Assembly (NCBI GenBank): GCA_023144895.1
Contig: JAGLEV010000003.1
Span: forward strand, 1 to 64,000
DNA: 64,000 nt
Direction: 5' to 3'
From: Thiotrichaceae bacterium
GTDB taxonomy: Bacteria > Pseudomonadota > Gammaproteobacteria > Thiotrichales > Thiotrichaceae
Positions 1 through 9,574 of the stretch are shown here, one piece after another. The position numbers and the translations under genes are program-made. The stretch's first letter is position 1, and the number at the start of each line of letters is the position of its first letter. The notes under the pieces are model-generated. The model was not told the origin of the DNA. It made no database searches and was given only the letters and a program-made list of their open reading frames with translations.

Positions 1-246
1 AGAATCTATTCCTTTTACAATCTCAATTTCTTTACCATTAACAACACTATGATCAACCGACAAGTTGCTTACTTGACCGTCTTTCATATAAACAAGATTA
101 CCTTGGTACTGTAGTTTATGTAATGATGTATGCATTTTATTGAGCAATTGTACTGCGCTATCATTAGCAAAGCTATTGCTAACGATTGAAGTACCCATTA
201 ATAATAATGCGGATTGAAGTGATATATTAATAAATCGATTGCTCAT
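1..246 (-). CDS. rseB: Sigma-E regulatory protein RseB/MucB, N-terminal part
   Basis: The 5' end of a gene that runs off the window; 82 codons are visible from ATG at 246. The first 27 or so residues look like a Sec signal peptide, ending near SFAND. The mature part has the RseB pattern in which a short helix (LLNKMHTSLHKL) is followed by YQGNLVYMKDGQ, the beginning of the lipoprotein-like beta sheet. RseB binds RseA in the periplasm and protects it from DegS cleavage. It is third in rpoE-rseA-rseB, 197 bases after rseA. The product is assigned from position and this N-terminal pattern only. Confidence 0.82.
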   Translation of the reverse strand, partial: MSNRFINISLQSALLLMGTSIVSNSFANDSAVQLLNKMHTSLHKLQYQGNLVYMKDGQVSNLSVDHSVVNGKEIEIVKGIDS

Positions 247-443
247 TATTTTTTCTTATTCCTAAAGAGATAGAATAGATTTAACCCTTAATTGATGTAT
301 TTTAATACAGTATTCATGTGATTTAAATGTAAAAAGCGTATTTTCTTAATATGGATAGAGAATATTAAGAGAATAACGGCTAAGTAGATTCGGCACGACG
401 CAACACTGAATATGATTTTAACCCAATAAATTAAGAAACTTGA

Positions 444-1007
444 TTAGTAACTGCTTGAATAACTAACAAATCTTACAGATGACATAGCAGAAGGAGCATT
501 TTTTGAATGTTGTTCGACATAAGATTTTGTTATTTCTCGCCATACTTTAGGATCACTGGAGGTTGTTATGTCTACTTCATCAGTGGTTGCAATCATATTA
601 ACGCCTTCTGATTGATCAACTTGTTGTTGTAAAGGCTCAGGGGGGCTTATTAAGCTAAAGCTCATTATCGCAATGGTTGCTAAACCCGCTGCCATTCCCA
701 TACCAACAATGGGCTTGTGCCAAGATTTATTTAATAACTTATTTTTATTCGTTGTAATGTGGGTTTTATCATAAGTTTCTTCATTAGCAATTTTGTCTTG
801 AATACCTGCTAAAAAATTACTTTGTACGACATGAGGTATTTCCTCATTGCGTAGCACCTCTCCAATCAGAGAGTAGTTTCCCACCTTGCTCAGCATACTA
901 TCATCTTGCTGTAATTCTTTTAAAATACGCCTTTGTTCAAAAGTACCTGCTTCATCATCCAATACAGATGACAAGTATTCTGCTTTTGTAATATTATTTT
1001 TTTTCAT
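444..1007 (-). CDS. rseA: Anti-sigma-E factor RseA
   Basis: 187 residues. The N-terminal cytoplasmic part carries the anti-sigma signature (EYLSSVLDDEAGTFEQRRIL, residues about 10-29), which in this family clamps sigma-E. One hydrophobic segment at about residues 100-120 is the inner membrane anchor, and a short periplasmic tail follows. It lies 121 bases after rpoE on the same strand. Known family role: holds sigma-E inactive until DegS and RseP cut it when outer membrane proteins misfold. The periplasmic tail is short and serine-rich at its end, and is otherwise ordinary. Confidence 0.9.
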   Translation of the reverse strand: MKKNNITKAEYLSSVLDDEAGTFEQRRILKELQQDDSMLSKVGNYSLIGEVLRNEEIPHVVQSNFLAGIQDKIANEETYDKTHITTNKNKLLNKSWHKPIVGMGMAAGLATIAIMSFSLISPPEPLQQQVDQSEGVNMIATTDEVDITTSSDPKVWREITKSYVEQHSKNAPSAMSSVRFVSYSSSY

Positions 1008-1128
1008 TTTAGTCTCGCTTAAACCTACTTCTTACCTTCAACCTCGTCATAATAATGGTAGGTCATTATGAGTCTCTTGTAAGATAAACCCCGGTTAGTT
1101 TTAAGTTGCCGTTATTTTTTTAAATTGA

Positions 1129-1704
1129 TCATGTCATATACGGCGCTATGTGTTCTTCAATTGCTTCACGTGCTCGAAAAATTCTGGATCTCACTGTGCC
1201 GATAGGACACCCCATCGCCTCAGCAATTTCCTCGTAGCTAAAACCTTCAATTTCCCGTAAAGAAATAGCGGTTCTCAAATCATCAGGCAACTGTTGTACG
1301 GATTTTATTATTGCTTGGTGAACTTCATCCTTTTGCAACTCATTCTCAGGGCTCGCTATCTCCCGCAAGCTAGTAGCACTATCGTACTGTTCTGCTTGCT
1401 GGGCATCGATGTCTGTTAAAGGAAGTCGCCTTTTCATTGTTACTAAATGATTCTTTGCTGTATTAATTGCTATTCGGTAAAGCCATGTATAAAAGGCGCT
1501 ATCACCACGAAAGTTCTTTAAGCCTCTATAGGCTTTGATAAATGTTTCTTGTGAAATATCGTTAGCAGTTGATTGGTCGCGTACATAGCGCATCACAATA
1601 TTAATTACTTTTTGTTGATATTTAAGAACAAGAACATCAAAAGCTTTCTTTTCGCCTGCCTGTACAAGCCGTACCAACTCTAAATCTGTTTGGCTATTGC
1701 CCAT
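1129..1704 (-). CDS. rpoE: RNA polymerase sigma-E factor
   Basis: 191 residues, the normal length for RpoE. Region 2 is visible from about residue 22 (FDVLVLKYQQKV) through DISQETFIKAYRGL and FYTWLYRIAINTAKN. Region 4 has LREIEGFSYEEIAEAMGCP followed by GTVRSRIFRAREAI, the helix-turn-helix for the -35 element. An AGGAG lies upstream of the ATG. First gene of rpoE-rseA-rseB; this ECF sigma factor directs the envelope stress response. A sigma-E-like promoter about 185 bases upstream suggests the usual autoregulation. Confidence 0.96.
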   Translation of the reverse strand: MGNSQTDLELVRLVQAGEKKAFDVLVLKYQQKVINIVMRYVRDQSTANDISQETFIKAYRGLKNFRGDSAFYTWLYRIAINTAKNHLVTMKRRLPLTDIDAQQAEQYDSATSLREIASPENELQKDEVHQAIIKSVQQLPDDLRTAISLREIEGFSYEEIAEAMGCPIGTVRSRIFRAREAIEEHIAPYMT

Positions 1705-1888
1705 ATGGGCTTTCTCCTAATTTGTTCTCAACAAACTGAACAAAACCTGTGTAGATAACAACCATACGATGACTTAAAAACAGATGAAAAATAACGATAG
1801 TGAATTGCAACTATAAAACAACACTAGCTTAATTATTAAGCTGGTTATGTTTCTATCTTATGATTCTAAATGCTTCTAAGTTAACCAG

Positions 1889-1914
1889 TTTGACAGGCTA
1901 ATTTAAAAAAGTTC
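1889..1914 (-). promoter_or_regulatory. Candidate sigma-E promoter of rpoE
   Basis: Read on the minus strand there is GAACTT (1909-1914), then exactly 15 bases, then TCAAA (1889-1893). This matches the -35 and -10 elements used by RpoE in enterobacteria. It points at rpoE and would give a leader of about 180 bases. Seen in sequence; its use is inferred. The rest of the 392-base gap between pilZ and rpoE (1705-2096) shows no gene. Confidence 0.6.
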
Positions 1915-2096
1915 AGTTAATGACTTACTATTTACCACAAATATTACAATAGTAGACGAGTGGTTTGAAAAACTATTATCACATAGTTTGACAATATAGC
2001 TATAACTCATTGCTATTTACTTGATTGTTATTGTTGCTCAGCCTCTGTTATTTTTGAATAAACTAAGCGCCATAAAAACAACGGAAGCTGAGAATA

Positions 2097-2483
2097 TTAA
2101 CTCAGATAACACACTTGATTCAACGAAGGTCGCCCCGCAAGATCACCTAAATAAGCCTCAATCGCTTTTTTTACTTTATGTTTAGCATTGCCACTAAATT
2201 GTAAACCAACACCATCAGCACCAACAGCGTGACGCTGTGATAATGGGGATATCCAAACAACGTTACCTGTTAATATTAATTTCTTTCCACGGTCAACAAA
2301 ACGGATTAATAACCCAACGTTATCACCTAGATGGAATTTTTTCTTTGTTGGAATAAAAATACCACCATTCTGAATAAAAGGCATGTAATGTGAATGAAGG
2401 TCTTTCTTGTCCTGAATAGCCAATGTTAGTACATCAGGTATCACTAATTTAGCTGTTTCTTCTGAATGAGAGATATTATCCAT
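2097..2483 (-). CDS. pilZ: Type IV pilus assembly protein PilZ
   Basis: 128 residues from the ATG at 2483, chosen because AAGG lies about 8 bases upstream; an in-frame ATG 51 bases earlier is less likely. A PilZ-fold protein of the pilus-assembly subtype: it has NGGIFIPT and GLLIRF, and lacks the N-terminal RxxxR that binds c-di-GMP in other PilZ domains. Last gene of the fab-tmk-holB run, its usual place after holB in gammaproteobacteria. In Xanthomonas and Pseudomonas this protein is needed for pilus assembly through the PilB ATPase. The C-terminal end (after about residue 115) differs from typical PilZ. Confidence 0.88.
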   Translation of the reverse strand: MDNISHSEETAKLVIPDVLTLAIQDKKDLHSHYMPFIQNGGIFIPTKKKFHLGDNVGLLIRFVDRGKKLILTGNVVWISPLSQRHAVGADGVGLQFSGNAKHKVKKAIEAYLGDLAGRPSLNQVCYLS

Positions 2484-2663
2484 AGTTACCTTATTTTTAT
2501 AATTATTAAGAAATGTGGGGTTAATAAACCTCATTATAACGCAATTTTTTTATTTCAGATGAGACACTTTCAACAACTATAGAGTGATTCTATGCAAGGA
2601 TATAAAAGGGATTCATCTGAAAAAAGCCGCTAGAAAGGGAAGGTTATTAAATTTTTATTCGTT

Positions 2664-3626
2664 TTAAGTCTTAACCCAAGAGAGTAACATCGCCTCATTA
2701 AACATTAATCGATTAAGAGGATAGTCGGTTAAGCTTTTCATTTGCACTAGGCGCTCATAAGCCTGCCATGTCTTATCTTGATTAGGGAATGCACTGGCAA
2801 GACAAGCCATTAATTTGTTATTATCAATCTTGGTCTTATCAAGAATATTATTTTTAAATAGCTGATGAAGCCACTGTAACTGCCAATCCAATAAGGTTAA
2901 TAAGTCATACTTTTCCCATGCTTTAGCCACTGATGTTACTGATTTCTGTTCGGTCACTACGCTGGCTAAATCTATTGCAAAACGTTGCCGATCATTCATA
3001 TAACCTGATTGCTGATCAAGTGATAAGGCCAACAAGGGTCGATTAGCTGCCGCACTTAATAGCTTTTCTGCTGATTCACTCAAATCATGCTGAGCCAACC
3101 ATGCCAATGACTCTGAACGTATAGGCACAGGCAAGGTATATTGCTGGCAACGGCTACGCAAAGTAATCGGTAGGTTGGATGCTTGCTCAGCCAAGAGGAT
3201 AATAATGGTATTAGGAGGTGGCTCTTCCAATGATTTTAATAAACTATTGGCAGCATTAACATTCATCTTATCCGCAGCATTAATGAATACAACACGGAAA
3301 CCACCATAACTTCGACTTAAAGATAAAAAGCCACTCAACCCACGAATTAGAGCTACCGGAATCTGTTTCTTTCCCTCAGGCAGATCTATTGCTAAATAAT
3401 CAGGATGTGCTCCACCTTGATGTACATGACAGGCTCGACACTGTCCACAAGCTTTCCCCTCATCATCAATAGCATTACAAAGCAAGCTAGCCACAAGATT
3501 GCTCACAAAATGATGACGACCAATACCCTGACTCCCCGTTAACAATAAGGCATGAGCCAAACGATCTGCTTGGCGACTCTTAGTAAGCTGCTCCCAGAGG
3601 ACACTAAACCAAGGATAAACATTCAC
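2664..3626 (-). CDS. holB: DNA polymerase III subunit delta'
   Basis: 320 residues. AAA+ clamp-loader fold with a degenerate P-loop (GSQGIGRHH), four cysteines of the zinc module (C51 region, then CGQCRAC), a DEAD-box-like stretch, and the SRC motif (LRSRCQQY) that supplies the arginine finger. Delta' is the stator of the clamp loader and lacks ATP hydrolysis of its own. The start overlaps the stop of tmk by four bases (ATGA), implying translational coupling. Confidence 0.93.
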   Translation of the reverse strand: MNVYPWFSVLWEQLTKSRQADRLAHALLLTGSQGIGRHHFVSNLVASLLCNAIDDEGKACGQCRACHVHQGGAHPDYLAIDLPEGKKQIPVALIRGLSGFLSLSRSYGGFRVVFINAADKMNVNAANSLLKSLEEPPPNTIIILLAEQASNLPITLRSRCQQYTLPVPIRSESLAWLAQHDLSESAEKLLSAAANRPLLALSLDQQSGYMNDRQRFAIDLASVVTEQKSVTSVAKAWEKYDLLTLLDWQLQWLHQLFKNNILDKTKIDNNKLMACLASAFPNQDKTWQAYERLVQMKSLTDYPLNRLMFNEAMLLSWVKT

Positions 3627-4249
3627 TGTAAACCTCCAATCACATCGCGTAATTGTTGCTGTACTTCATCAAAGCCCACACTGGCATCAATAATACGATA
3701 ACGCTGAGATTGCTCTACCGCCATTTTTAAATACTGTTGACGGACACGATTAAAAAAATCAATCGCTTCATGTTCAAATCGGTCTGCCTCACCACGACCT
3801 TTAGCTCGTGCTAAACCAATCTCAGCCTCAACATCAAATAAAATCGTATAATCAGGTCTTAAATCACCTTGTACAAAGCGTTCCATTGTAGCAATACGAT
3901 CTAAAGACAGACCACGCCCACCGCCTTGATAAGCATAACTCGCATCGGTAAAACGATCACAAAGCACACAGCTCCCTTGCTCTAAAGCAGGTATAATGAG
4001 TTTATCTAAATGCTCAGCACGTGCTGCAAACATCAGCAATAACTCAGCATCATGGCTCATTGCAGGTAAATCATTAGAAATCAGTACGCCACGAATGGCT
4101 TCACTGACTTCTGTCCCTCCTGGCTCTCGTGTTGGCACAACACTAACACTCAGCGTTTGCTCTAAACATTCTCGAATAAAGGGCATGTTACAGCTCTTAC
4201 CTGCACCTTCAACCCCTTCAATAGTAATAAACAAACCACGTTTAGTCAT
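3623..4249 (-). CDS. tmk: Thymidylate kinase
   Basis: 208 residues from the ATG at 4249, which has AGGTGG about 8 bases upstream; a GTG 12 bases earlier is also in frame. It converts dTMP to dTDP. Seen: P-loop GVEGAGKS near the N-terminus, TREPGGTEVSE, CDRFTDASYAYQGGGRG for the DRY/DRF substrate site, and a LID stretch KGRGEADRFE as in the bacterial type. The residue after the P-loop lysine-serine is cysteine instead of the usual threonine. It lies 12 bases after mltG and overlaps holB. Confidence 0.95.
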   Translation of the reverse strand: MTKRGLFITIEGVEGAGKSCNMPFIRECLEQTLSVSVVPTREPGGTEVSEAIRGVLISNDLPAMSHDAELLLMFAARAEHLDKLIIPALEQGSCVLCDRFTDASYAYQGGGRGLSLDRIATMERFVQGDLRPDYTILFDVEAEIGLARAKGRGEADRFEHEAIDFFNRVRQQYLKMAVEQSQRYRIIDASVGFDEVQQQLRDVIGGLQ

Positions 4250-4261
4250 TTTAGAAACCAC

Positions 4262-5290
4262 CTATTTAGAACGTCCACCGCGTTGATACTTTGTCACCGC
4301 TCGATTATGTTCTGATAACGTTTTGGAAAAATAAGAAGTCCCATCACCTTTAGCAACAAAATAGATCATCTCACCCTTAGGTGGATGCAGAACTGCCTGA
4401 ATCGCTTCACGTCCAGGTGTCGCAATAGGTGACGGTGGCAAACCCGCTCGTGTATACGTGTTATACGGTGTATCTCGTCGAAGATCACTACGACGAATAT
4501 TCCCCTTAAAACGCTCACCCATACCATAAATCACCGTAGGATCGGTTTGTAGTAACATTTTCTTATGCAGGCGATTGATAAACACACGAGCAATCATCGG
4601 GCGCTCACCCTCAAAACCTGTTTCTTTCTCGACAATAGAAGAAAGAATTAATGCTTCATAGGGGCTCTTTAATACTGAGCTAGACTCGCCACGTTTTTCC
4701 CATGCTTTGTGTAAATGATCTAGCAAACTCTTGTGGCTACGCTTTAGAAATTCTACATCTGTCGTGTCTTTAGGAAAATGATAAGTGTCTGCCAAGAATG
4801 CACCTTCGGGATGTAAGTAATCACTCCCTATTTTCTTCATCAATCCTGAGTGATCTTTATAATCAGCATCATTTAAAGTCTGTTTAATCGATTGATTACC
4901 CTGAATCGATTTTACTAACTCTTTGTAGCTCCTACCTTCAATAATAGTATGTTTATATTGTACCGCCTTATCACCTGAACCAAACAGCTCTAATAAATCA
5001 ATCGCTGTCATTTCTTTATTTAAATGGTATTCACCCGCCTTAAGACTAATTTTTTTTGGCTGTAAACGAGCAAAAACACGTAATACAAGAGCAGATTTAA
5101 TAATCTTTTTGCTCTCTAAATCTCGTGCTACTGAATTAAAGCTACTGCCTTTTTTTACTTCATAGACGGCATTATCAGGCAATTGAATTTTCTGTTCTAC
5201 TCTTTTTTGATACTCCTGAAAAATAAAGAAACCACCCGTAATCCCCCCAACGAGCAAGAGTAAAAAAATAAATTTAATCAATTTAAACAT
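4262..5290 (-). CDS. mltG: Endolytic murein transglycosylase MltG
   Basis: 342 residues from the ATG at 5290 (GAG 8 bases upstream); GTG at 5326 and ATG at 5302 are alternative starts in frame. One N-terminal membrane helix (FKLIKFIFLLLLVGG), a LysM-like region, then the YceG catalytic domain with LSSIVEKETG, where Glu is the catalytic residue in E. coli MltG, and LQTDPTVIYGMG. It cuts nascent glycan strands in the periplasm and sets their length. Position between pabC and tmk is conserved in gammaproteobacteria. Confidence 0.93.
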   Translation of the reverse strand: MFKLIKFIFLLLLVGGITGGFFIFQEYQKRVEQKIQLPDNAVYEVKKGSSFNSVARDLESKKIIKSALVLRVFARLQPKKISLKAGEYHLNKEMTAIDLLELFGSGDKAVQYKHTIIEGRSYKELVKSIQGNQSIKQTLNDADYKDHSGLMKKIGSDYLHPEGAFLADTYHFPKDTTDVEFLKRSHKSLLDHLHKAWEKRGESSSVLKSPYEALILSSIVEKETGFEGERPMIARVFINRLHKKMLLQTDPTVIYGMGERFKGNIRRSDLRRDTPYNTYTRAGLPPSPIATPGREAIQAVLHPPKGEMIYFVAKGDGTSYFSKTLSEHNRAVTKYQRGGRSK

Positions 5291-5515
5291 AAATAATCTC
5301 ATGTAGGACAAAACGCTGTCTGTCACCTATAATTTTGAATAAAAACCTATAAAATATAACAACGGGAATCAACCTTATTTATTTTGACAGATTGAAACCT
5401 GTTTTACTATTTATAAGTTATTGTATAATATATCTTTGTATGAGGGTAAACATTCACTAGAATAAGGTAGCAACCGATAAAAAATCATCATTTACTCAGA
5501 TGAATAAGCCTTTGA

Positions 5516-5532
5516 GACGATTTTTAATCGTC
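5516..5532 (-). terminator. Small hairpin just after pabC
   Basis: Perfect dyad GACGATT-TTT-AATCGTC, directly after the pabC stop codon. On the minus strand no U-run follows, so it is more likely an RNA 3' stabiliser or weak pause site than a complete intrinsic terminator. The remainder of the 5291-5533 gap shows no gene. Confidence 0.35.
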
Positions 5533-5533
5533 A

Positions 5534-6349
5534 CTATCCACCATGAACGTTGGACTCTTGTAACTTCCTCACTAAACGAGGAATTTCATAAATCGTCCCT
5601 TGAAACTCCCACACAGGCCATAAACGTATCACTGAATTCGTTAGAAACAACCCCTTTGCTTGCTCTAAGTCGGTTAAAGAGACCGATTCAACCCAAACTT
5701 TAATATTCCATTCCACTAATTTATTAATCACCTGAGCACGTGCAATACCTTCAATGCCGCAGTGCTTTAGCTCAGGAGTTAATACGGTCTGATCATTAAC
5801 AACAATAAAGACATTACTCATCGTCGCTTCAATCACGTGATCCTCAGTATCGCGCACAATACCTTCAGCAAAACCAGTACTGACTTCAGATCGAGCCATG
5901 ACCTGCTCTAAACGATTCAGGTGTTTAAAACCTGCTAGCTGAGGATTAATCGATAAGCGTGTATCACATAAGTCTAACTTAATCCCCTTCTGCTCGTAGG
6001 ACTCTGGATAAATGGGCATATTATGAGTTGATAAAATAAGACAAGGGTTAATACAGCCTTCTGGTGAATAACCTCGACCCCCAGAGCCACGGGTAACGAT
6101 AATTTTAAGAATAAAATCTTGTTTAGAATACCGCCCCAATAATAAATCAATATCCGCCATAAGGACTTGCTGAGAATAGCCTTTAATCTTTAATACATTA
6201 ATACCATACTGTAAACGCGCAAGATGTTCAGCTAATAACTTTGGCTTTCGCTGAGACACGACAATGGTTTCCCACACACCATCACCATAATTTAAACCGC
6301 GATCACTAGTGGGAATAGACTCAGCTTCAACACCATTAACTAAAAGCAC
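5534..6349 (-). CDS. pabC: Aminodeoxychorismate lyase
   Basis: 271 residues. Fold-type IV PLP enzyme that splits 4-amino-4-deoxychorismate into p-aminobenzoate and pyruvate for folate. Seen: RGLNYGDGVWETI near the N-terminus, PLP lysine in AGFKHLNRLEQV, and EATMSNVFIV for cofactor phosphate binding. The start overlaps the end of pabB by 14 bases, so the two steps of p-aminobenzoate synthesis are translationally coupled. The branched-chain aminotransferases share this fold, but context and the KHLNRLEQ stretch favour PabC. Confidence 0.93.
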   Translation of the reverse strand: MLLVNGVEAESIPTSDRGLNYGDGVWETIVVSQRKPKLLAEHLARLQYGINVLKIKGYSQQVLMADIDLLLGRYSKQDFILKIIVTRGSGGRGYSPEGCINPCLILSTHNMPIYPESYEQKGIKLDLCDTRLSINPQLAGFKHLNRLEQVMARSEVSTGFAEGIVRDTEDHVIEATMSNVFIVVNDQTVLTPELKHCGIEGIARAQVINKLVEWNIKVWVESVSLTDLEQAKGLFLTNSVIRLWPVWEFQGTIYEIPRLVRKLQESNVHGG

Positions 6350-7700
6350 GAATCAGACCCTTGGCTTTATGTCGTGTTTCTTCCACCTCTCGCTTTGGTA
6401 TGGAATCATAAACAATACCAGCACCTGTGCGGAAGTTAATCTGTTGATTTTTCATCACTATAGTTCGAATCAAAATATTCAAATCCATATCACCTGAATG
6501 ATTAATATAACCTAAAGATCCCGTATAAGCCCCACGTCCAACAGACTCTAACTCTGCAATAATTTCCATACAGCGTATTTTGGGGCAACCTGTAATCGTT
6601 CCCCCGGGAAAGACGGCTTTAATCACTTCTGCTGGTGTTATTCCTGCCGTTAACTGTCCTTTGATATTAGAAACGATATGATGAACATGTTCGTAACTTT
6701 CAACCGTCATCAGCTCATCAACTTCAACCGTACCCGATTGGCATATTCTGCCCATATCATTACGCTCTAGGTCAATCAGCATAATATGTTCTGCCCGCTC
6801 TTTAGGATGATTGATTAACTCATCCAATAAAAGAGTATCCTGTTGTTTATCTTTACTACGTGGGCGCGTTCCTGCAATGGGGCGAGTTTCTATTTGTCCT
6901 TCTTTAACACTTACCAAACGTTCTGGTGAAGAGCTAATAATAGAGAAGTCAGCAAATTTTACTAAGGCAGAAAAAGGTGCAGGATTACTGTGTCGCAACG
7001 CAGTATAAACATCGGCAGAATGAACCTCTGAGTCTAGCTCTCCTTGCCAAGCACGAGATAGATTAACCTGAAACACATCACCTGCTTTAATATATTCTGA
7101 TATTTTACTCACAGCATCAAGATATTGCTGAGGAGGATCTTCCTCAAGTTTAATTTTTGGTCGCTCTCTAGCCTTATTATTTTGCTGACATTGCTTAATA
7201 TCATTCATTACTTGCTTAAAGGTAGCCGAATCATCCTCTTCACTCACCCACCATGATTCTTCCTTCTGGTGATCAATAATAATGGCTGATTTAATTCGTG
7301 TTGCAATGGCAATAGGCAGGTTAAAAACATCAGTATCAAGCGTTAGCGTTGGTTCTATCTGGCTAGCTAATTCATAACCCAAATACACAAACCAGCCACC
7401 AGTAAAGGGGAGACTTGTTTTCTCTTCGGTCTTAAGTAATGCGGTTTGTCGCTGTTGCTGAAAAGCTTTATCAAAGACTTCTGTGAATAGTTCTGTATCC
7501 CCCCATTTTGTCGTGATCACTTCTTCAGGAAAGCAAAATAGAAAGCTATAATGTGAACTCGGCAAAGGAGAACTATCTTCAAGCAAAAAGGGATAGCGTG
7601 CAGAATCTAAACAGTGCAATGCAAGCAAATTTGGCAGGGATGTCAGCTGGGAGGTAAACAATGCAATATATTTATCGTGAATAAATTGGGATAATAGCAT
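6336..7700 (-). CDS. pabB: Aminodeoxychorismate synthase component I
   Basis: 454 residues from the ATG at 7700, which has GGAG nine bases upstream; a TTG 15 bases earlier is in frame but less likely. Chorismate-binding enzyme family: GTRPRSKD, a helix with RAEHIMLIDLERNDMG, and PGGTITGCPK are visible in the C-terminal half. With a glutamine amidotransferase (PabA, not in this window) it aminates chorismate. It sits between fabF and pabC, an insertion into the otherwise standard fabF-pabC order, and pairs directly with pabC. Anthranilate synthase TrpE is related, but the PabC neighbour settles the call. Confidence 0.93.
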   Translation of the reverse strand: MLLSQFIHDKYIALFTSQLTSLPNLLALHCLDSARYPFLLEDSSPLPSSHYSFLFCFPEEVITTKWGDTELFTEVFDKAFQQQRQTALLKTEEKTSLPFTGGWFVYLGYELASQIEPTLTLDTDVFNLPIAIATRIKSAIIIDHQKEESWWVSEEDDSATFKQVMNDIKQCQQNNKARERPKIKLEEDPPQQYLDAVSKISEYIKAGDVFQVNLSRAWQGELDSEVHSADVYTALRHSNPAPFSALVKFADFSIISSSPERLVSVKEGQIETRPIAGTRPRSKDKQQDTLLLDELINHPKERAEHIMLIDLERNDMGRICQSGTVEVDELMTVESYEHVHHIVSNIKGQLTAGITPAEVIKAVFPGGTITGCPKIRCMEIIAELESVGRGAYTGSLGYINHSGDMDLNILIRTIVMKNQQINFRTGAGIVYDSIPKREVEETRHKAKGLIRAFS

Positions 7701-7736
7701 GATATGAGACTCCAAACTTGCATTGGAGCTAACTCA

Positions 7737-7769
7737 TAAAAACACCATCACACAGAGTCTGATGGTGTT
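7737..7769 (-). terminator. Intrinsic terminator after fabF
   Basis: A perfect 10-base stem AACACCATCA / TGATGGTGTT (7741-7750 and 7760-7769) lies just after fabF on the minus strand and is followed by TTTTAT. It separates the fatty acid genes from pabB, so pabB-pabC-mltG-tmk-holB-pilZ probably has its own promoter or depends on read-through. Confidence 0.75.
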
Positions 7770-7781
7770 GATTAAATAAAA

Positions 7782-9026
7782 CTAGATCTTTTTAAAGATC
7801 AGTGTTCCATTCGTGCCACCGAAACCAAATGAGTTACTCATGGCAATATCAATTTTTGCATCACGTGCGGTATTAGCAACATAATCCAAGTCACACTCTG
7901 GATCTTGATTTTGGATATTAATGGTTGGTGGTAAAACCTGATCACGGATAGCAAGAATAGAAAATATTGCTTCAATTCCACCTGCAGCACCGAGTAAGTG
8001 ACCCGTCATTGACTTTGTTGAGCTGATAGCAACCTTCTTAGCATGATCACCTAGCGCACGTTTTAGTGCAATAGTCTCAGCAACATCACCTGCTGGGGTT
8101 GACGTGCCATGAGCATTAATATAATCAATATCTTCTGCATTCAAGCCCGCATCATCTAGAGCATGTTGCATACAACGTGCTGCGCCTTCACCGTCTGTTG
8201 ATGGTGAGGTCATATGATAAGCATCACTACTCATGCCAAAGCCAACAAGCTCACAGTAAATTTCAGCACCACGTGCTTTAGCGACCTCATACTCTTCAAG
8301 CATAATGACTCCAGAGCCATCACCCAGCACAAAGCCATCACGATCTTTATCCCAAGGGCGACTCGCCGTTACTGGATCATCATTACGTGTTGATAATGCT
8401 CTTGCTGCAGCAAAGCCACCAATACCTAAAGGTGTTGAACCCATTTCTGCACCACCACAGAGAAAGGCATCAGCATCACCATAGCTAATCATTCGTGCCG
8501 CATCTCCAATACTATGAGTTGCTGTTGCACAAGCTGAAACGGGTGAGATATTATGCCCTTTCAGACCGTGCATAATCGATAGATTGCCTGCGACCATATT
8601 GACAATACTACTGGGCACAAAGAAAGGTGAAATACGTCTAGGGCCTTTCTCAAGAAAAACACCATAATTACGCTCAATAGTACCTAAACCACCAATTCCC
8701 GAACCGACAATAACGCCTGTTCGAGGTGCTGTTTGTTCATTGACTTCAAAGTTTGCATCTTTTAATGCATCCGTTCCTGCGCCTATACCATAATGAATAA
8801 AGCCATCCATTTTCTTTTGGTCTTTACGCTTAATGTAATCGTCCACATTAAAGTCTTTAACATTGCCAGCAATTTTCACCGTAAAGTCAGACGTATCAAA
8901 TAGATCATTGCTAATGACATTAATACCACTATTTCCTGCAATGATATTATCCCAAGCTTTTTTAATGGTCGAACCAACTGGAGAAACAATACCAAGCCCT
9001 GTTACCACAACGCGTCTTTTAGCCAA
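7782..9026 (-). CDS. fabF: 3-oxoacyl-ACP synthase II
   Basis: 414 residues, full length. Condensing enzyme that elongates acyl-ACP with malonyl-ACP. Seen: the active-site cysteine in [14 protein letters not shown] (about residue 166), the two catalytic histidines in [11 protein letters not shown] and [14 protein letters not shown], and the C-terminal [12 protein letters not shown]. It follows acpP by about 140 bases and ends at a strong terminator. Confidence 0.96.
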   Translation of the reverse strand: MAKRRVVVTGLGIVSPVGSTIKKAWDNIIAGNSGINVISNDLFDTSDFTVKIAGNVKDFNVDDYIKRKDQKKMDGFIHYGIGAGTDALKDANFEVNEQTAPRTGVIVGSGIGGLGTIERNYGVFLEKGPRRISPFFVPSSIVNMVAGNLSIMHGLKGHNISPVSACATATHSIGDAARMISYGDADAFLCGGAEMGSTPLGIGGFAAARALSTRNDDPVTASRPWDKDRDGFVLGDGSGVIMLEEYEVAKARGAEIYCELVGFGMSSDAYHMTSPSTDGEGAARCMQHALDDAGLNAEDIDYINAHGTSTPAGDVAETIALKRALGDHAKKVAISSTKSMTGHLLGAAGGIEAIFSILAIRDQVLPPTINIQNQDPECDLDYVANTARDAKIDIAMSNSFGFGGTNGTLIFKKI

Positions 9027-9125
9027 TGTTCTTTACCTTGAAATCTAAATTATAAATAAGACTGAAGAGTTTCAGTCCCCTATTGAGCGAAACCCCTTTC
9101 GCCAATATTAAAACACAGGTTTATC

Positions 9126-9152
9126 TCTGGATCAGCATGATGCTAATCCAGA
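9126..9152 (-). other. Inverted repeat between acpP and fabF
   Basis: TCTGGAT-cAGCATgATGCTa-ATCCAGA is an almost complete palindrome in the acpP-fabF gap. No U-run follows on the minus strand. It may be a processing or stabilising hairpin that lets the abundant acpP message accumulate over fabF; that role is inference. Confidence 0.5.
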
Positions 9153-9169
9153 CTTAAACTTATAACTAA

Positions 9170-9409
9170 TCAGTCAGATGCCTGTGAGTTAATATAAGCA
9201 ACTGCTAGTGCTACAGTGGTGATTTTCTCTGCTTCATCATCAGGAATCTCAGCATCAAACTCTTCTTCTAATGCCATCACTAACTCAACCGTGTCTAGTG
9301 AGTCTGCACCAAGATCATCAACAAATGATGAGTCATCACCAATCTTATCCATTTCAACATCGAGTTGCTCAGCAACAATCTTTTTTACACGGGATACTAT
9401 ATCACTCAT
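9170..9409 (-). CDS. acpP: Acyl carrier protein
   Basis: 79 residues from the ATG at 9409, with GGAAGAG upstream; an upstream in-frame start would add 11 residues not found in ACP. Small acidic four-helix protein with the phosphopantetheine serine in [18 protein letters not shown] (Ser about 37). It carries fatty acyl chains to FabF, FabG and others. It lies between the HopJ-family gene and fabF. Confidence 0.97.
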   Translation of the reverse strand: MSDIVSRVKKIVAEQLDVEMDKIGDDSSFVDDLGADSLDTVELVMALEEEFDAEIPDDEAEKITTVALAVAYINSQASD

Positions 9410-9574
9410 TATTCTCTTCCTTTTTACTAAAAAAACAAGCAAACAACACTATTTATAATAGGTCGTCGCTCAATTGTCTGGCTATTGTAAATAAATCTTC
9501 AATAGCAATCCAGCTTTGTCTTTCATTGATGGACTAAAGTCCGCCCTACAGCGACAGTAAATTATTCTATCACT

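Noticed and set aside
5380..5440. TTGACA and a TATTTA/TATAAT-like sequence on the plus strand in the mltG-pabC gap
   Set aside because: It points into no plausible gene, so a promoter call is not justified.
9216..9537. Plus-strand reading frames over acpP
   Set aside because: They are shadows of the well-supported acpP gene; composition is repetitive and there is no family match.
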